Assembly (NCBI GenBank): GCA_025618425.1
Contig: CM046851.1
Span: 9,572,167 to 9,636,166 of the forward strand
Direction of reading: 5' to 3'
DNA: 64,000 nt
Origin: Heliocidaris tuberculata
Lineage: Eukaryota > Echinodermata > Echinoidea > Camarodonta > Echinometridae
The notes beneath the pieces are model-generated. The model did no database searches and was not told where the DNA came from. It was given only the letters and a program-made list of their open reading frames with translations. Below, piece by piece: positions 10,810-22,710 of this stretch. The number at the start of each line of letters is the position of its first letter. The first letter of the stretch is position 1. Both the position numbers and the translations under genes were made by a program.

Positions 10810-11162
10810 AGAGCGAAGTGTAGCCCTTCGACCCCAAATCTACCCCAGTTGTTAATGATTTTGTCCGAACATTAAAAGAAAAATGAAAGTTGCAGGCAAC
10901 GGGAACCTCTGCCCATCTGCCCATATAGAAAGACTGGCACAATTTCGACTGGGGACTGACGTGTCCGAACATCAACTTTCTCATTTTTAAATAAATTTGA
11001 CTTTTTATAGCGTCAATGTAATTTCGTCATCTAGATTAAAATACAACGTCACTGGGCGAGTATTAGATGACAGTTGCCCGAATAGTTCCAAATTCATAGG
11101 GTAGGGGCAGCCCCTCATTCTTACTCCTATGCCCATTTGCCCCTGTATTTCTGTTTATTTTT

Positions 11163-11245
11163 TTAATATATTATCATTATTATTATCATTAACATTATTA
11201 TTATTATTATCATTATTATTACTATTATTATTATTATTATTATTA

Positions 11246-11279
<34 letters not shown>

Positions 11280-11386
11280 CATTATTAGTATCATTATTAT
11301 TATTATTATTATTATCATTATTAGTATCATTATTATTATTATTATTATTATCATTATTTTTATCATTATTATCATTATTATTATTA

Positions 11387-11420
<34 letters not shown>

Positions 11421-11476
11421 CATTATCACCATCATTATTATTATTATTATCATTATTATTATCATTATTATTATCA

Positions 11477-11540
<64 letters not shown>

Positions 11541-11547
11541 TATTATA
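11163..11547. repeat. 385-bp (ATT)n/(ATC)n trinucleotide tract
   Basis: Almost pure ATT with interspersed ATC triplets, ending in (ATC)11. Both strands stay open, giving poly-leucine/serine and poly-isoleucine/methionine ORFs that are not genes. It is flanked by unique sequence. Confidence 0.95.
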
Positions 11548-11559
11548 TAGGTTTCCCCT

Positions 11560-12755
11560 GTCAAATTAAAACAGCAGCCAAATTGTATTGATGCACAGTC
11601 GCTCGATTTCATATGAATTTGAACGCTCATCAAGATCGACATTCAGTTGCCTAAAATGAGCACTCAATTTGATTTTTAGGGCAAGCGATTGCATACTTTC
11701 ATCATATCATTTGATAGAATGAGCATCATGAGCATTCAAATCAGAATTTTACCAAATGAGCATTCGAAGTCACGGAGCTTCGGATCGCGAACATTTGGGA
11801 ATTCGATTTCATCAATACATGTATAGACAAGCATGTTCAACAATGGATTTTAATAACAATGCACTCCTTCCCTTCGAATTTTCAATTTTTTTTTATAAGA
11901 TAAGATTTAGAAACAATATGTAAAGTCGTGTTCTTGCAGTGTCATAGATCAGGAATAAATGAAAATGATATATACATTGTACAAAAATGTAAAATCATAG
12001 AACATGATTATTACAAAGTTGATAAACAAAAGCAAGCGGAATGATTTCTGACTATGAAGTGGCCAGGGGTTACTCGAGCCCCCTTAGCACCCCTCCTATT
12101 TCGGGGCACCTGTTATTATCAAAAACAACAAGAAGAAATAACAAAGCGAATGGTCAACTGAAAAAAATAAGATTAGATAAAATATTTTTAAAAGACAGAC
12201 AATATGATGTGAAGGGCTACTTTGAATATGTTGTACACATTTGAAACAATACTGTATATGAAAAAATAAGGGTATAGTCAAATAATTCGTTTTTACACAA
12301 TGTCATTAGATGACTTCATCATTTTGCAAAAACAAATTACATTTAAAAACATTAGAATGCTTAAATAACGAAAAAATGGAGAAGTCTGATTTATTTTTTA
12401 AAAATCCGGCTATTAATTTTCTGTACTCCTTGTACCTGTTTGAAAATGAATGAGCATACTGCTAACTTGACTGCTTATTTTGATAATGAAAAGGAAAGTA
12501 AAACTCGAGCAAGAATCCGCAACCAAGTCGTCGTAAATGAATTTGAATGACTCTTTGGCCTCTTTAAATTGAAGGACGATAAATTAATTTAGATGTTCGA
12601 TGCACATATTTTGGCACTGGAAAATGAATTTGAACGACTGAAAACTAATATGAACCGCAAAGGAGTATAAGCGGGAAGAGCGAATCATGAATACGAGCGT
12701 TTGAAAATGAATTTGAAAGCTAATTTTACGAATTTGACCGGGAAAACCTGTATCA
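11560..12755. other. Non-coding stretch with a locally repeated AATGAATTTGAA motif
   Basis: Variants of AATGAATTTGAACGA and ATGAGCATTC recur near 11615, 11690, 11740, 12535, 12620 and 12710, suggesting an eroded minisatellite split by unique sequence. No gene is supported. Confidence 0.35.
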
Positions 12756-12756
12756 T

Positions 12757-12809
12757 TTTCTTTCATTATTTTTATCATTATTATTATTATCGATATTATT
12801 ATCATTATT

Positions 12810-12844
<35 letters not shown>

Positions 12845-12850
12845 TGTTCT
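12757..12850. repeat. (ATT)n/(ATC)n trinucleotide tract
   Basis: ATT triplets change into (ATC)n; it has the same composition as the 11163 tract. The reverse-strand methionine/isoleucine ORF is an artefact. Confidence 0.9.
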
Positions 12851-14335
12851 TGTTATTAGATTGAAAAAGAGGGCCAACTTGAGAAACTTCTTACGCGTTT
12901 ACATGATAATTGTCAGGAAGATCATTATGTTCAATGAATCTTTCATCTTTCAAGTAGCACCCCTTCATTATATTTTAATGAGGCTAATCTCCATTGTCAA
13001 AACTAATCACCTCTCAGTCATCAATCATCGTACTACTCATACAGGTAAACTACTGTATATCGTTGAACTTTCAACTCCAAAAGGAGACACGAACCCTAGT
13101 GCAGTCCAACGCGTTCTAAATTTGAGCCAAGGGATATCCCCGCAATAATGTGAAAGTTTTTACTAATAAGCGGAGTGATGTGTTCATTGAAATCGAATCA
13201 AAACCTCAAACTTGGCACGCTTTCAAAAATAAAATTTGAAAGATCGAGGCACAGATAAAATATTAAGTAAAAGAACTGAAATATGACTAGCCCTAATATT
13301 ACCAGTTTATTGAGGTTGCCTGGTTGTACGACTAGGAATATATTAGCATACGAATAAAGAGCCGACATTGAACGATATTACGGGGATACTGAATGCACAC
13401 ACCTGCTAACGAAAGAGGATAAGATCGACGATTTTCCACCCACAATGAAACTTGAAATGGTGAGATTATTCGTGTATTTTGAGTGATTAATGTATCTTGC
13501 TACTGTGATGGTTGTACTTTAATCACAATCCGTGAAATTAGTGTATTTAATCCGGCAAAAGCCGGTGGTACTCAGTGCATCTAATCTCATTCATTGCCGC
13601 TTAGCTACGCAGATGTTATTTATGCGTGTGAGTGAGTACAGCACCATTTTCATTCATTCATTCTTGAGTGTATAATATACATACACTCGAGCTCGATCAT
13701 AGCGCAAAGACTTTCACTGTACGCGTTCTACACAAAATATATATTCATAATCATATGTTTTGAAGTTTATATGTGATATGCTGTTTTAACAAATGTCTTT
13801 TTGGTAAAGAGAGATGGAGAGAGATTTCAAGAATAAACTGGTGATGTGGATAGTTTGATAGTGACAGAAGCTGAGAAAGAGAGGACTGCTAGAAACAAAA
13901 CAAGATGATGAATGGGGCATAACTTAGGGATTGAAGGAGATGAAACTACGCATTATTTGCCAAAATGTACAAAATGAAGTGCAGTATATATGTATACTGA
14001 GGAGAAAGTATTCTCGAAGGAGGAATTACATTTGCAGACTTGGATTGTCCAAATTTATTATGATGCCACATCATAGTTTATCGTAATACATGAATGAATT
14101 GAGCTGAGGCAAGAGAAGAGGTGCAGTGAATGAAATGGGTAGGGGCTGAGCCTGAGGGATATTCATTCATAAACATTTTTCTAAAAGTCCCTGAAGTAAA
14201 AAGAGTTGATAGCCATGCCCATGTGGCCGTGTGAAGTAATTTTAAATTAGCCCAACATTGTTATATTAGGTCATGGCATTGTACATGTATAATTTTTTTT
14301 TATGAGCCTGCATAGGAGAGACTAGAGCTACAGAC
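12851..14335. other. Non-coding stretch
   Basis: Unique-looking AT-rich DNA. A short ORF at 12861-13148 (95 codons) resembles no known family. An ATG with a following GTGAGA donor-like site near 13443-13460 could be a first exon of the downstream gene, but nothing supports this. Confidence 0.35.
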
Positions 14336-14470
14336 CATTCAATTCAATTCATTTCAATTCAATTCATTTTATTGGTCCATGATATATAAAAATACATAGA
14401 AAATTAGCCTCCACTGGCTGAAAAAGCCAGTGGTAGTCGCCACAGTGCAGCGCCCTCTGAATATATGTTC
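14336..14470 (-). repeat. Minus-strand retroelement 3' end with (AATTG)n tail
   Basis: On the minus strand, CCAATAAAATGAATTGAATTG ends in an AATTG array (14336-14372 on the plus strand reads TTCAATTCAATT). Its resemblance to the 46309 copy indicates a non-LTR retroposon tail. Confidence 0.45.
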
Positions 14471-14903
14471 TGAGTTCTGACTCAATTGGAATAAAAGTTT
14501 GAATATAGAATATTTAGTTCAAATGCAGTAGATGAAATATACATGTACATGTGAACCCATATATTATGCTCAATCATTACCGTTTGTTGTTATCATGTGA
14601 GTCCTGAATTATGTGGAAATTATATGAGTTAATATAATACCACATTCACTTATAATATTAAAAAAAACTACTGAACTGTAATTATAAAATTTCATTATTT
14701 CTTGAATATCTTGAAAGAGGGGTGGGGAGAGGGGGGAATTTCTAAACAAAATTCAGAGAATTCCACTGTGATATTTCAAACAGGCCAACTTGAAAATGAT
14801 GATAGTAATGATAAATTGATAATGAGTTATAGCGCATATGCAGCCTGGCTTGAATAGTTTTGAAATTCTGACGGGGATCATGCACACATGCCTTAAAGAT
14901 ATT

Positions 14904-15263
14904 CATTGCGGCATGGTTTGAGATCCCGTATGAAAAGAGATAATAAAAATAATAGTGATAATTAACATTTGCATGTATATAGCGCTTGATTTACATATTG
15001 TTTCTAAGCACTTGGCGAACTTAAAGATAAACTAAACAACTTATGAAGCAAAACAGCAGCAATAAAAATCATTAGAAGGACAACATTGCGGCATGGTTTG
15101 AGATCCCGTATGAAAAGAGATAATAAAAATAATAGTGATAATTAACATTTGCATGTATATAGCGCTTGATTTACATATTGTTTCTAAGCACTTGGCGAAC
15201 TTAAAGATAAACTAAACAACTTATGAAGCAAAACAGCAGCAATAAAAATCATTAGAAGGACAA
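14904..15263. repeat. Exact 180-bp tandem duplication
   Basis: Positions 14904-15083 and 15084-15263 appear identical base for base on direct reading. Each unit includes CATTGCGGCATGGTTTGAGA and, on the minus strand, an AGCGCTATATACATGCAAAT block. That block resembles the 3' end of local non-LTR retroelements. Perfect identity means a very recent duplication or an assembly join. Confidence 0.9.
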
Positions 15264-15269
15264 CATAAG

Positions 15270-16899
15270 TAGAAATACAGCGTATAATATACCGTAAGAC
15301 AAAGTCATAAGATTGAATAAATTATGAAATTATACATAGACATAACTACGAATTTGGAATTACAACCTGATTATACATGTTAACTGAATTGTGGGACTAC
15401 AGTGTGAAGAGATAGGTCTTTAATCTGGTTTTAAATGTGGCAAGTGTTGGGGAGTCACGGATAAATACAGGCAGAGATGTAGAATATCACTACACAAGTT
15501 GTGGTGTAACTTTACTTCACATATGCTTTTATTCAATAGGTTGAACAGTAGATAAAAGAAAATATTAATTGTGATAATAATGCCTATCTTGAAATATTAT
15601 CTCTTGTTATAATGATACATGTAGATCTTCAGTATTTAACAGTATTTAACCAACTGAGCTATTTTTGTAGCATGGGTACATGTACATGGGCAAAATTTTG
15701 CAAGGGTGGCTGACGTTGATCGAAAAAGGCTCAGTTGGTAGAAGCCAAACTACATGTTGTAGATCCACATTCAGCTGAAATGTAGTTGACCTGCATTAAT
15801 TATTGAAGGTTTACAGTGTGTTTACTGTAAATCTAGCCTAAAGAGCTAGTGACTTTGCAATTTGCTGCTATTAACTTCAACATGCGATGCACATCGTTCT
15901 TATCAACTAAGTCATAAATGTGACTGGAACGACATCCAGGTCTGCTTGTAATTATTTCTCTTGGATACCTTTGTCTTCACTTAAACAATAAAATTCTACT
16001 GAATTATCAAATATTTGGTTAAGGGTGAATGTGGACCCTGGACTTATGACTAATCAAATTGTAAACAGGTTCTGTGGGGAAAAGATTTCTTGAAAAGACA
16101 AGTGGAATAGAGAGACATGAATTTCCTGTCAGTTATTGCCTTCCCGAATTGATGATTTTTACATGTATTATTGACTATACTTGCCAAATAAAATTCCATT
16201 TTGTTCCGTGTAATTCTGTGAAAATAATAAGAGAAATCATGATAAGAAGTCTGTAGTGAGGAAAAAATGGGAATCAATATTCTTTTGCGACATAACCTTT
16301 AAATTATTAATGTCATTACCAAGGAAGTCAGTTTTAAAGAAATTCTATAATTCCATTATCCCCTTCTATATAATCTTGTTTCCGATAACTTTTTGACCGA
16401 TTTTAATCATTTATTTCAAAAAGCCAAATGTTCATTGTATTTCATTGCTTGCTTTATCATTGGTCCATTGTAAAGTTGAGAAAAATCACACTTTTTCTGT
16501 GGATGTATGCACAAGATAACCAGACTTTATCCAGCTAAACCATGGACGTTAACCTAGATAAAAAATTCATGTGGAACAATCATTTTGAAGAATTCAGGAA
16601 ATAGGAACAAATCAGGAATATGTAACGCCCCACTTCAGTTTGTTATTGTGTATGTACCAGGAAGTGTTTGCTCCGACACTTGTAGTAATACTCATTAAAA
16701 AGGCACTAGGGTACACTTTATTGTTTTATTTTGTCATTCTGAATTTCAAGTGCCAACATGTACATGTATTTTATATTGTTACATGTACAAGTGGCTATGA
16801 AATCATTTAGGTGCTTATTTCTTTATTTTGATACCAGGGGCATATTATTGATGAGATGATCAGTGTAACAAATCTATAATATCTTGCTTTTTCTCTGTC
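15270..16899. other. Non-coding intergenic stretch
   Basis: AT-rich, with many TACATGTA-type palindromes (for example near 15614, 15672, 16157, 16756 and 16782). No supported gene, and no terminal inverted repeats recognised. Confidence 0.4.
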
Positions 16900-17282
16900 T
16901 TAAATGGAAGGTTGAGTTCTGGGAAAGGTAAAAAAATAATTTGTGAGCTTTCTCATTCTTATTATGTAAGTTTGGAAGGTTATCACTGTAGATAGTCCCT
17001 TGAGAAGGATTGCTCTTCAAATGCCCTCACATTAAAAATATGATAAGAAACAGCTGAAATGTTTGGCCGAACATTTGTGTTTAGTCCCATATACATATAT
17101 CTGTGTGCAGTACATGTGACTCTCAGCAGGATTGAGTCAATTTCTTATCATTTTGATGATTCCAAAACCTTACATCATACATCAGTTCTTATGTGCTATA
17201 ATCAAATCAACCTTTCCTAATTGCTTTTAAAAAGTTTCTTTAAACAATTCAATCTCATGACCAGAACTCAACTTTATCTTTA
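16900..17282. mobile_element. TTAA-flanked MITE family R1, copy 1
   Basis: The element begins TTAAATGGAAGGTTGAGTTC and ends CCAGAACTCAACTTTATC then TTTAA. The ends are inverted repeats. Shared internal landmarks are ATAATTTGTGAGCTTTCTCA, AGAAGGATTGCTCTTCAAAT, the TTTGGCCGAACATTTG region, and TTCTTATCATTTTGATGATT. Full copies lie at 58387-58755 and 63022-63422 and an interrupted copy at 33367-34775, all in the same orientation. TTAA at both ends suggests a piggyBac-type non-autonomous element (inference). Confidence 0.75.
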
Positions 17283-17299
17283 ATCCTAAGGTCCTACTA

Positions 17300-17793
17300 T
17301 AGAGGAACCTTGTTATAAGGAAGACAAACTCTCATTATAACAAGGTGATTTTGCCAGTCCCACTTCTATGTATTCTATTGTTTATAGACCAGGGGGGTGT
17401 TTGATAAAGCTGTTCGTAAAGTTACGCATGACTTTACGAATGACTTAAATATGATAAGCCAAATGGGATGCTCAATCATTTTTTAACTCATTCAACTGGA
17501 GTTTAACTGTGCAGATGAAGATTAACATTCTTATTATAACAAAAATTTTTAATCCAAATTAAATTTGTTGCCATAATTTAATTGAGTTTATTGGATATAC
17601 AGTCACAATTTGTTAAAACATCAGGAAAAACTTTGAGCATCCTATCCGGCACTTCATATTCATTAGTCGTTTGTAAAGTCATGCATAACTTTACGAACAG
17701 CTTTATGAAACAGCCCCCTGATATAACAAGGTTTCAATATAAAGAGGTAATTTCCTTGGTCCCAAGGAGTTTGTTATAACGAGGTTCCACTGT
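17300..17793. mobile_element. MITE with TATAACGAGGTTCC ends, split by an inner MITE
   Basis: The left end AGAGGAACCTTGTTATAAGG and right end TTATAACGAGGTTCCACTGT are inverted repeats typical of pogo/Tigger-like MITEs. Secondary internal arms (TCATTATAACAAGGTGATTT and CTGATATAACAAGGTTTCAA) also match. The copy is interrupted by the 17392-17719 element. Confidence 0.65.
17392..17719. mobile_element. MITE family R2 (GGGGGTGTTTCATAAAGCTG), copy 1
   Basis: The 328-bp element starts GGGGGGTGTTTGATAAAGCT and continues GTTCGTAAAGTTACGCATGA. It ends GAACAGCTTTATGAAACAGC then CCCCT. The inverted repeats run about 45 bases. Other copies are at 20278-20554 and 60313-60637. It is inserted inside the 17300-17793 element. 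Confidence 0.8.
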
Positions 17794-17819
17794 ACTACAT
17801 ATGCTTAGCAATTGTAGAA

Positions 17820-18500
17820 AATGAATGGAGGGCATGTCTCATTGAGACCTGTACATCATCCGCGTAATCACTTTCTGAAAAGCACCCTAAACAGGGATTG
17901 CAGTAGGAGTAGTTTTGATACACTAAACATGGAAACCTGTTTAACATCTCTGATTTTTATACCCTTAACGCTGATTTCCGCGGATCTTCTTCTTATCACC
18001 TCTGAATTTGATACCCTTTTTCTTGATTTTTGCTGTTTTTGATACCCTAAATGCGTAACCCGGGTTATGCTGAAAAAGTACCATTTTTATCTGTTTTCTT
18101 GTACGCGGATGATGTGCAGGTCTCAATTAGACATCCACCCCCCCCCCCCACCCGCCCTTGGGAATAGAGATGGGCTGCTAATCACTCCCAATAAAAGCAA
18201 ATCTTAGAAGTTACACAATTTATATAGTCTATAGATAGGCCTGCATCTTACTTGTACTGTAATATGGATATGAATGTAAATTAAATCCAATCTCAGTGAA
18301 ACCAATTTTCAGTGAGACGGGGGGGGGGGGGGGGGGGGGGGGGGACACCCTCATTTTGTCTAGAAGGCATGGAAGTTTCTGACTTCTAAGCAGAGATGAT
18401 CACATAATGAACAATCATGTATGTACAGCAGGGATACCGCGTAGAAAAAACCTCTTGTGTTCAGACTTGGCAAACTCTGTATGATGATTTATACAATAAA
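17820..18500. other. Non-coding stretch with C and G homopolymers
   Basis: Contains a C run near 18139-18149 and a pure G26 run at 18319-18344. The short ORF at 17821-18042 is unrecognised. Confidence 0.5.
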
Positions 18501-18505
18501 TCTAT

Positions 18506-19016
18506 AGCTGGGCAATTCCATGGTAACGGAAGGACATTCAGACACATTTTACCAACTTCAAACCATAACTACAATTTTTTTTTCTAATGGTAGAACATTT
18601 CAAACATCAGAGGTGTAAGATTAGATCAACTGCCTTTGATTTTCCAAAAAAAATTCTGTTATTAGCCAAGCAGTAATGAAATTTGCATATTAATAAGGTC
18701 GGTAACGGAAGGACATAAAAAAAATGAAATTTGCATATTAATGAGGTCGGTAACGGAAGGACATAAAAAAATGAAATTTGCATATTAATGAGGTCGGTAA
18801 CGGAAGGACATCAACAAATATTTTGATGTCCTTCCATTACAGACCTCATCAATATATGCAAATTGCATTACTGCTTAGCAATAACAGAATTTTTTTTTTT
18901 TTTTTTAATCAAAGGCAGTTGATCTAATCTTCTACCATTACTAAAAAAATTGTAGTTATGGTTTGAAGTTGGCGACTGTGTCTGAACGTCCTTCCGTTAC
19001 CATGGAATTGCCCAGC
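18506..19016. mobile_element. 511-bp fold-back element with internal 47-bp tandem array
   Basis: The left arm begins AGCTGGGCAATTCCATGGTA then ACGGAAGGAC. The right arm ends GTCCTTCCGTTACCATGGAA then TTGCCCAGCT. The arms pair for about 200 bases, including CAAACCATAACTACAATTTT and AGATTAGATCAACTGCCTTT. The centre holds three copies of a 47-48-bp unit (starting about 18676, 18724 and 18771) containing ATTTGCATATTAATGAGGTC and GGTAACGGAAGGACAT. The same unit recurs inverted at 18821-18870. No transposase ORF is present. Confidence 0.85.
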
Positions 19017-19570
19017 TGTAAGGTACATAAGTAATGGAATTTTTTTTTGAATGTCATGAATATCAAAGAGAAATGTCTTAACAATACAGTAGCAAAACAG
19101 AGGTTTGGCTGTTCAGGCATCATTTTTAGGGAACCCCATATAGAATCAAGGTCGATTTGCCATATGAATGTTTTATGAGATGAGCATTGCCCACACACAT
19201 GAATTATGCAAAAAGTGTTTCTTATTAGTGTCATCAGTGTAACAGTGTTTCTTATATATGATTTTCCTTTTAGTGAAAGGACCCTATGCCCTCATTTATA
19301 CAAATGTATTCACAAATCCATCATTCACCCTCCATGTGTATAGTGTTGACCTTTTATGTCATGATGTCACAATTCACTCACAACTGTGTTGCGCAAAAAG
19401 GATTGATTGCAGTTTCTAAGATTACTCATAAGTCATCCAACAGCCAATCAGGATTAAGCTTCTAGCTGTTAAGTATTGAAAGACCAATTGGATTGGCTGT
19501 TCTTAAAGTGTTAAGAGGCTTGATGGATGTTTTAAAGGAACAAGCTGATATTGTCAGGATAGCTCAGTAA

Positions 19571-19765
19571 AACGAACCCTATTTCATTATCGAAAGTACG
19601 AACCCTATTTCATTTTCGGAATTATGAACCCTATTTCATTTTTGGAATTGCGAACCTTCGGAATTATGAACCTTCGGAGTAACAAACCTTCAAAGTAAAC
19701 AAACCTTCAGAAATACAAACCGTTGGAGTAACAAACCTTCAGAATTTTGAACCTTCAGAAAAATG
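19571..19765. repeat. Minisatellite of about 17-24-bp units (GAACCTTCGGAATTA)
   Basis: It starts with three CGAACCCTATTTCATTTTCG-type units. These change into shorter ACAAACCTTCAGAATTA / GAACCTTCGGAATTATGA units, about ten in total, with substitutions between copies. Confidence 0.75.
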
Positions 19766-19783
19766 ACATGTACATGTAACCAC

Positions 19784-20036
19784 TCAGAGGAGACCAGGAA
19801 GGGCGAGGGGTGGGGGTGGGGTCACTGGGGTGTTAATATCGTTTTTGAAATCTTGACAAATTTCTTCTCCAAATTTTCTTAATTCATACACTTGGGGAAG
19901 AAGGGAGGGTATTGCATCTAACAGCCAAGTAAGGAAAAATTGAGAAGGATTTTTTTTTTTTTCTTCAGGTTTTTTTTTTGTTTTTTTTTTGGGGGGGAGG
20001 CCCATGTACCCCCTAAATCCACCACTGCTACTGGCT
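19784..20036 (-). repeat. T/G-run repeat ending in AATCCACCACTGC
   Basis: G-rich left part, T runs and GGGGGGGAGGCCCATG near 19990, then CCCCCTAAATCCACCACTG. Read on the minus strand it starts CAGTGGTGGATTTAGGGGG, like the CAGTGGCGGATTTAGG family at 5750. The left boundary is unclear. Confidence 0.45.
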
Positions 20037-20277
20037 GTATTACATTGATAATGCCTGTACATGTAAAGTGTCCTTTACCCCCCCCCCCCCCTTCCTTTTT
20101 TCCCTACCCATTTAAAAATTTTTTACACAGTTGTGATTTCAAGTGAAAATACATGTAATTTATTTTAGAAGTGTCTACAAGGATGTTTGCCTATCTGAAA
20201 ATGTTTTTAACACAAGTCATCTAAATTTCCTTCTTTGTATTGTGGCACTTGTCATTTTATATCCTTTATTCATCCAA

Positions 20278-20554
20278 GAGGGTGTTTCATAAAGCTGTTC
20301 GTAAAGTTACGAACTACCTGAATATAAGGTGCCAGATAGGTACTGTATTTCCAAAAACCTCAGTTAAATTATGGCAAAAAATATACTTTGCTTAAAAAAT
20401 GTTTATTATAAATAAGAATGTTAATCTACATCTGCACAGTTCAACTTAAGCTGATGCAGTTAAAAATGATTGAGCATCCCATTTGGCTTGTCATATTTAA
20501 GTCATTTGTAAAGTCATGCGTAACTTTACGAACAGCTTTATGAAACACCCCCCA
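20278..20554. mobile_element. MITE family R2, copy 2
   Basis: The ends GAGGGTGTTTCATAAAGCTG and CAGCTTTATGAAACACCCCC are inverted repeats of the same family as 17392. The interior is in reverse orientation relative to copy 1 (GAATGTTAATCTACATCTGC and ATTGAGCATCCCATTTGGCT on the plus strand) and is shortened near the left arm. Confidence 0.8.
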
Positions 20555-22440
20555 GTTTTACATATCTACTCACTTGAAGCAAGATCTACTCTTAAGTGTT
20601 TGATCAAGGTCAGTCGATGTCTAATGAAGATTCAAGACAAGTGCCTGTCTAAAGGAAATCCTTCCAACCACTTTGGCAGGATATACATGCCATGATGTTG
20701 GGTTTTCTTCTCATTATACGGTCAGTTTAGGTTTAAAGGCATACCAAACCTAAAGTTCAAAATCCAAATCAGTGATTCGAATCTATATAAATGAAGTTTT
20801 AGTAGAAAAATGTTCATTGTAAACTTATCCTGTAGTAATTTTTCATTAATCCATAGCAGTTCAATTAACTCAATAAAGTTACGGTTTTCTTTCTTTTGGT
20901 ATTATTACCCTATATAAATATGGATAATTGGATATGCTTTGCCTCTCCCAAGTCACAATTGCATTATAGTGCTATATGATTTCCCCAAACAAGACTTTTG
21001 TAATTATTGTATACTTATTTCCATATGATTAGTAAGCTTTGAAATTTTGTCAATATAGAATTGCCCTATTATATGGTAGAGGATATAGTGAAGAATGAAA
21101 ATTTTCTAGTTTCTTTCAAAGCAAATGCAGTTTTATGCCTGCATGTCAATTTTAAATAATGCATAATATATTTTGGAAAAAGTCAATCAAATTATGGTGC
21201 CTTAGGAATAGAATTTCTCACAATATTGATATCTTGGGCCCATGTTGAATAAATTATTCATAATTTTTGATAAAAATAACCTTTTATGATTATTTTATTT
21301 AAGTTTTTCAAATTTAAGTTTTTCAACTAAAAATGTTTTTAAATATTCTCTTTAAAAGTTTATATACACTGCACCTTTAAGAAATTGACCCTTTCAGTCA
21401 GTCAAACTTCTGCCCTCAAAACCTTTTTTCACAAGTCAACCCTGAACACAGTACTTGACTGACAGATTGAACTTGAATTGGTGACAATTTGCATAACTTC
21501 AGTTCAGATTTCCCTTTGAATTTCCATTTGAAAACAACCACCAAACTGACTTGACTGCATGTATACCTGTACAATTGTAAATGTACACAGTACATATCAG
21601 AAATGTGATATCAGTGGGTTTGGTTTCCAAGTGTAAATATTACCTCTTTGAATTTCTACATGTCCAGTGGTAAGTAAATACGATTAAATCAGTCAAAATC
21701 TTTTGTTTGTAAATTCTGGCCAAATTGTTGAATAAAACCTCAGCATTTTTTGCAACTTGCAAGGATTGATGTGTGTATTATATGTACAGTTACTGAATAT
21801 TCCCAATAGCTCTGTAGGGAAAGCTTTTGTCAGTAATGTAATGTACACATGTATCACATTTTTTGTAGATTGTACTTGATTAGAGGGCAAAAGTTGCAGT
21901 AAACTCAATTCTGAAAATCAAACAAATTTTCTAAATCTAGAGGCCGATTCTTTGATAGTCAAATTGCATTTGATTTGTTGAGTTGCAATGAACAACAATA
22001 TTTCTTCACCATTGTTAAAGCCGGTAACCATGAAGCCACCCTGATTTAATGTAGATTAACAAATGAATGCTAGAATAAATGAATGAATGGAATGATAAAT
22101 GAATGAAGATATGATGCCCTGAATGATACTGTAGTATCAAGCAAATATTTGAGACCTTGCAAATTTTCCCATGCACATAAATCTGTTATGTGCTAATGCT
22201 ATTCACATTGTATGTAGAATCATTATTCTTTAATGTAGGCTACTAGTATATGAAATACATTTATGCAAGTTATCTTTTGCCCGGAAGTGTATTTAGGCTT
22301 GTGGCTGTTGTGGTGTGCTCACAAACTGAACATGTGAATCTTTGTACAAGACCACTTTGAGACAGCCACGCTGTCATCAGTCATACATCTCAAGCAAAAT
22401 GAGCCCTGGTAATCTACGTGTCGTCTCATCTCATACACTA
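20555..22440. other. Non-coding intergenic stretch
   Basis: AT-rich with no supported gene, RNA or clear transposon ends. A short AAGTTTTTCAAATTTAAG-type duplication sits near 21300-21325. Confidence 0.4.
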
Positions 22441-22493
22441 TATATATATACACTACAGTCAGTAGCCTGGATATACAACAAAAAAAATCACAC

Positions 22494-22675
22494 GATCACT
22501 GACATGACTATCCAGGGAAGTGAAAATAGAGTGAAAATCACTCTTTTCTTTTTAGAGAGCATTTGATATTCACTCAGTATTCACTCTTTAACAAATAATG
22601 ATCACTGATGTGACTCTTGGGGGAATGAAAATAGAGTGAAAATTCACTCTTATTTTTAATAGAGAGAGTACATTC
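22494..22675. repeat. Imperfect direct duplication, period about 106 bp
   Basis: GATCACTGACATGACT...GAAAATAGAGTGAAAATCAC (from 22494) recurs as GATCACTGATGTGACT...GAAAATAGAGTGAAAATTCA (from 22600). Both are followed by CTCTT, a T-rich stretch and AGAGAG. Each unit carries a small palindrome, GAGTGAAAATTCACTC. Confidence 0.65.
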
Positions 22676-22710
22676 TGTACCATTTGGTGGATCCAGGAAG
22701 CATGGGCTGT

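Noticed and set aside
11129..11642. ORFs of 146 and 159 codons on opposite strands
   Set aside because: Both are read-through of the ATT/ATC tract (poly-leucine/serine and poly-isoleucine/methionine); no protein signal.
18676..18870. CRISPR-like array of 47-bp repeats
   Set aside because: Units are directly adjacent without distinct spacers, lie within a fold-back transposon, and the genome is eukaryotic.
20720..21385. Possible MITE between GGTTTAAAGGCATACC and GCACCTTTAAG
   Set aside because: Only about seven bases pair, and no second copy was seen in the window.
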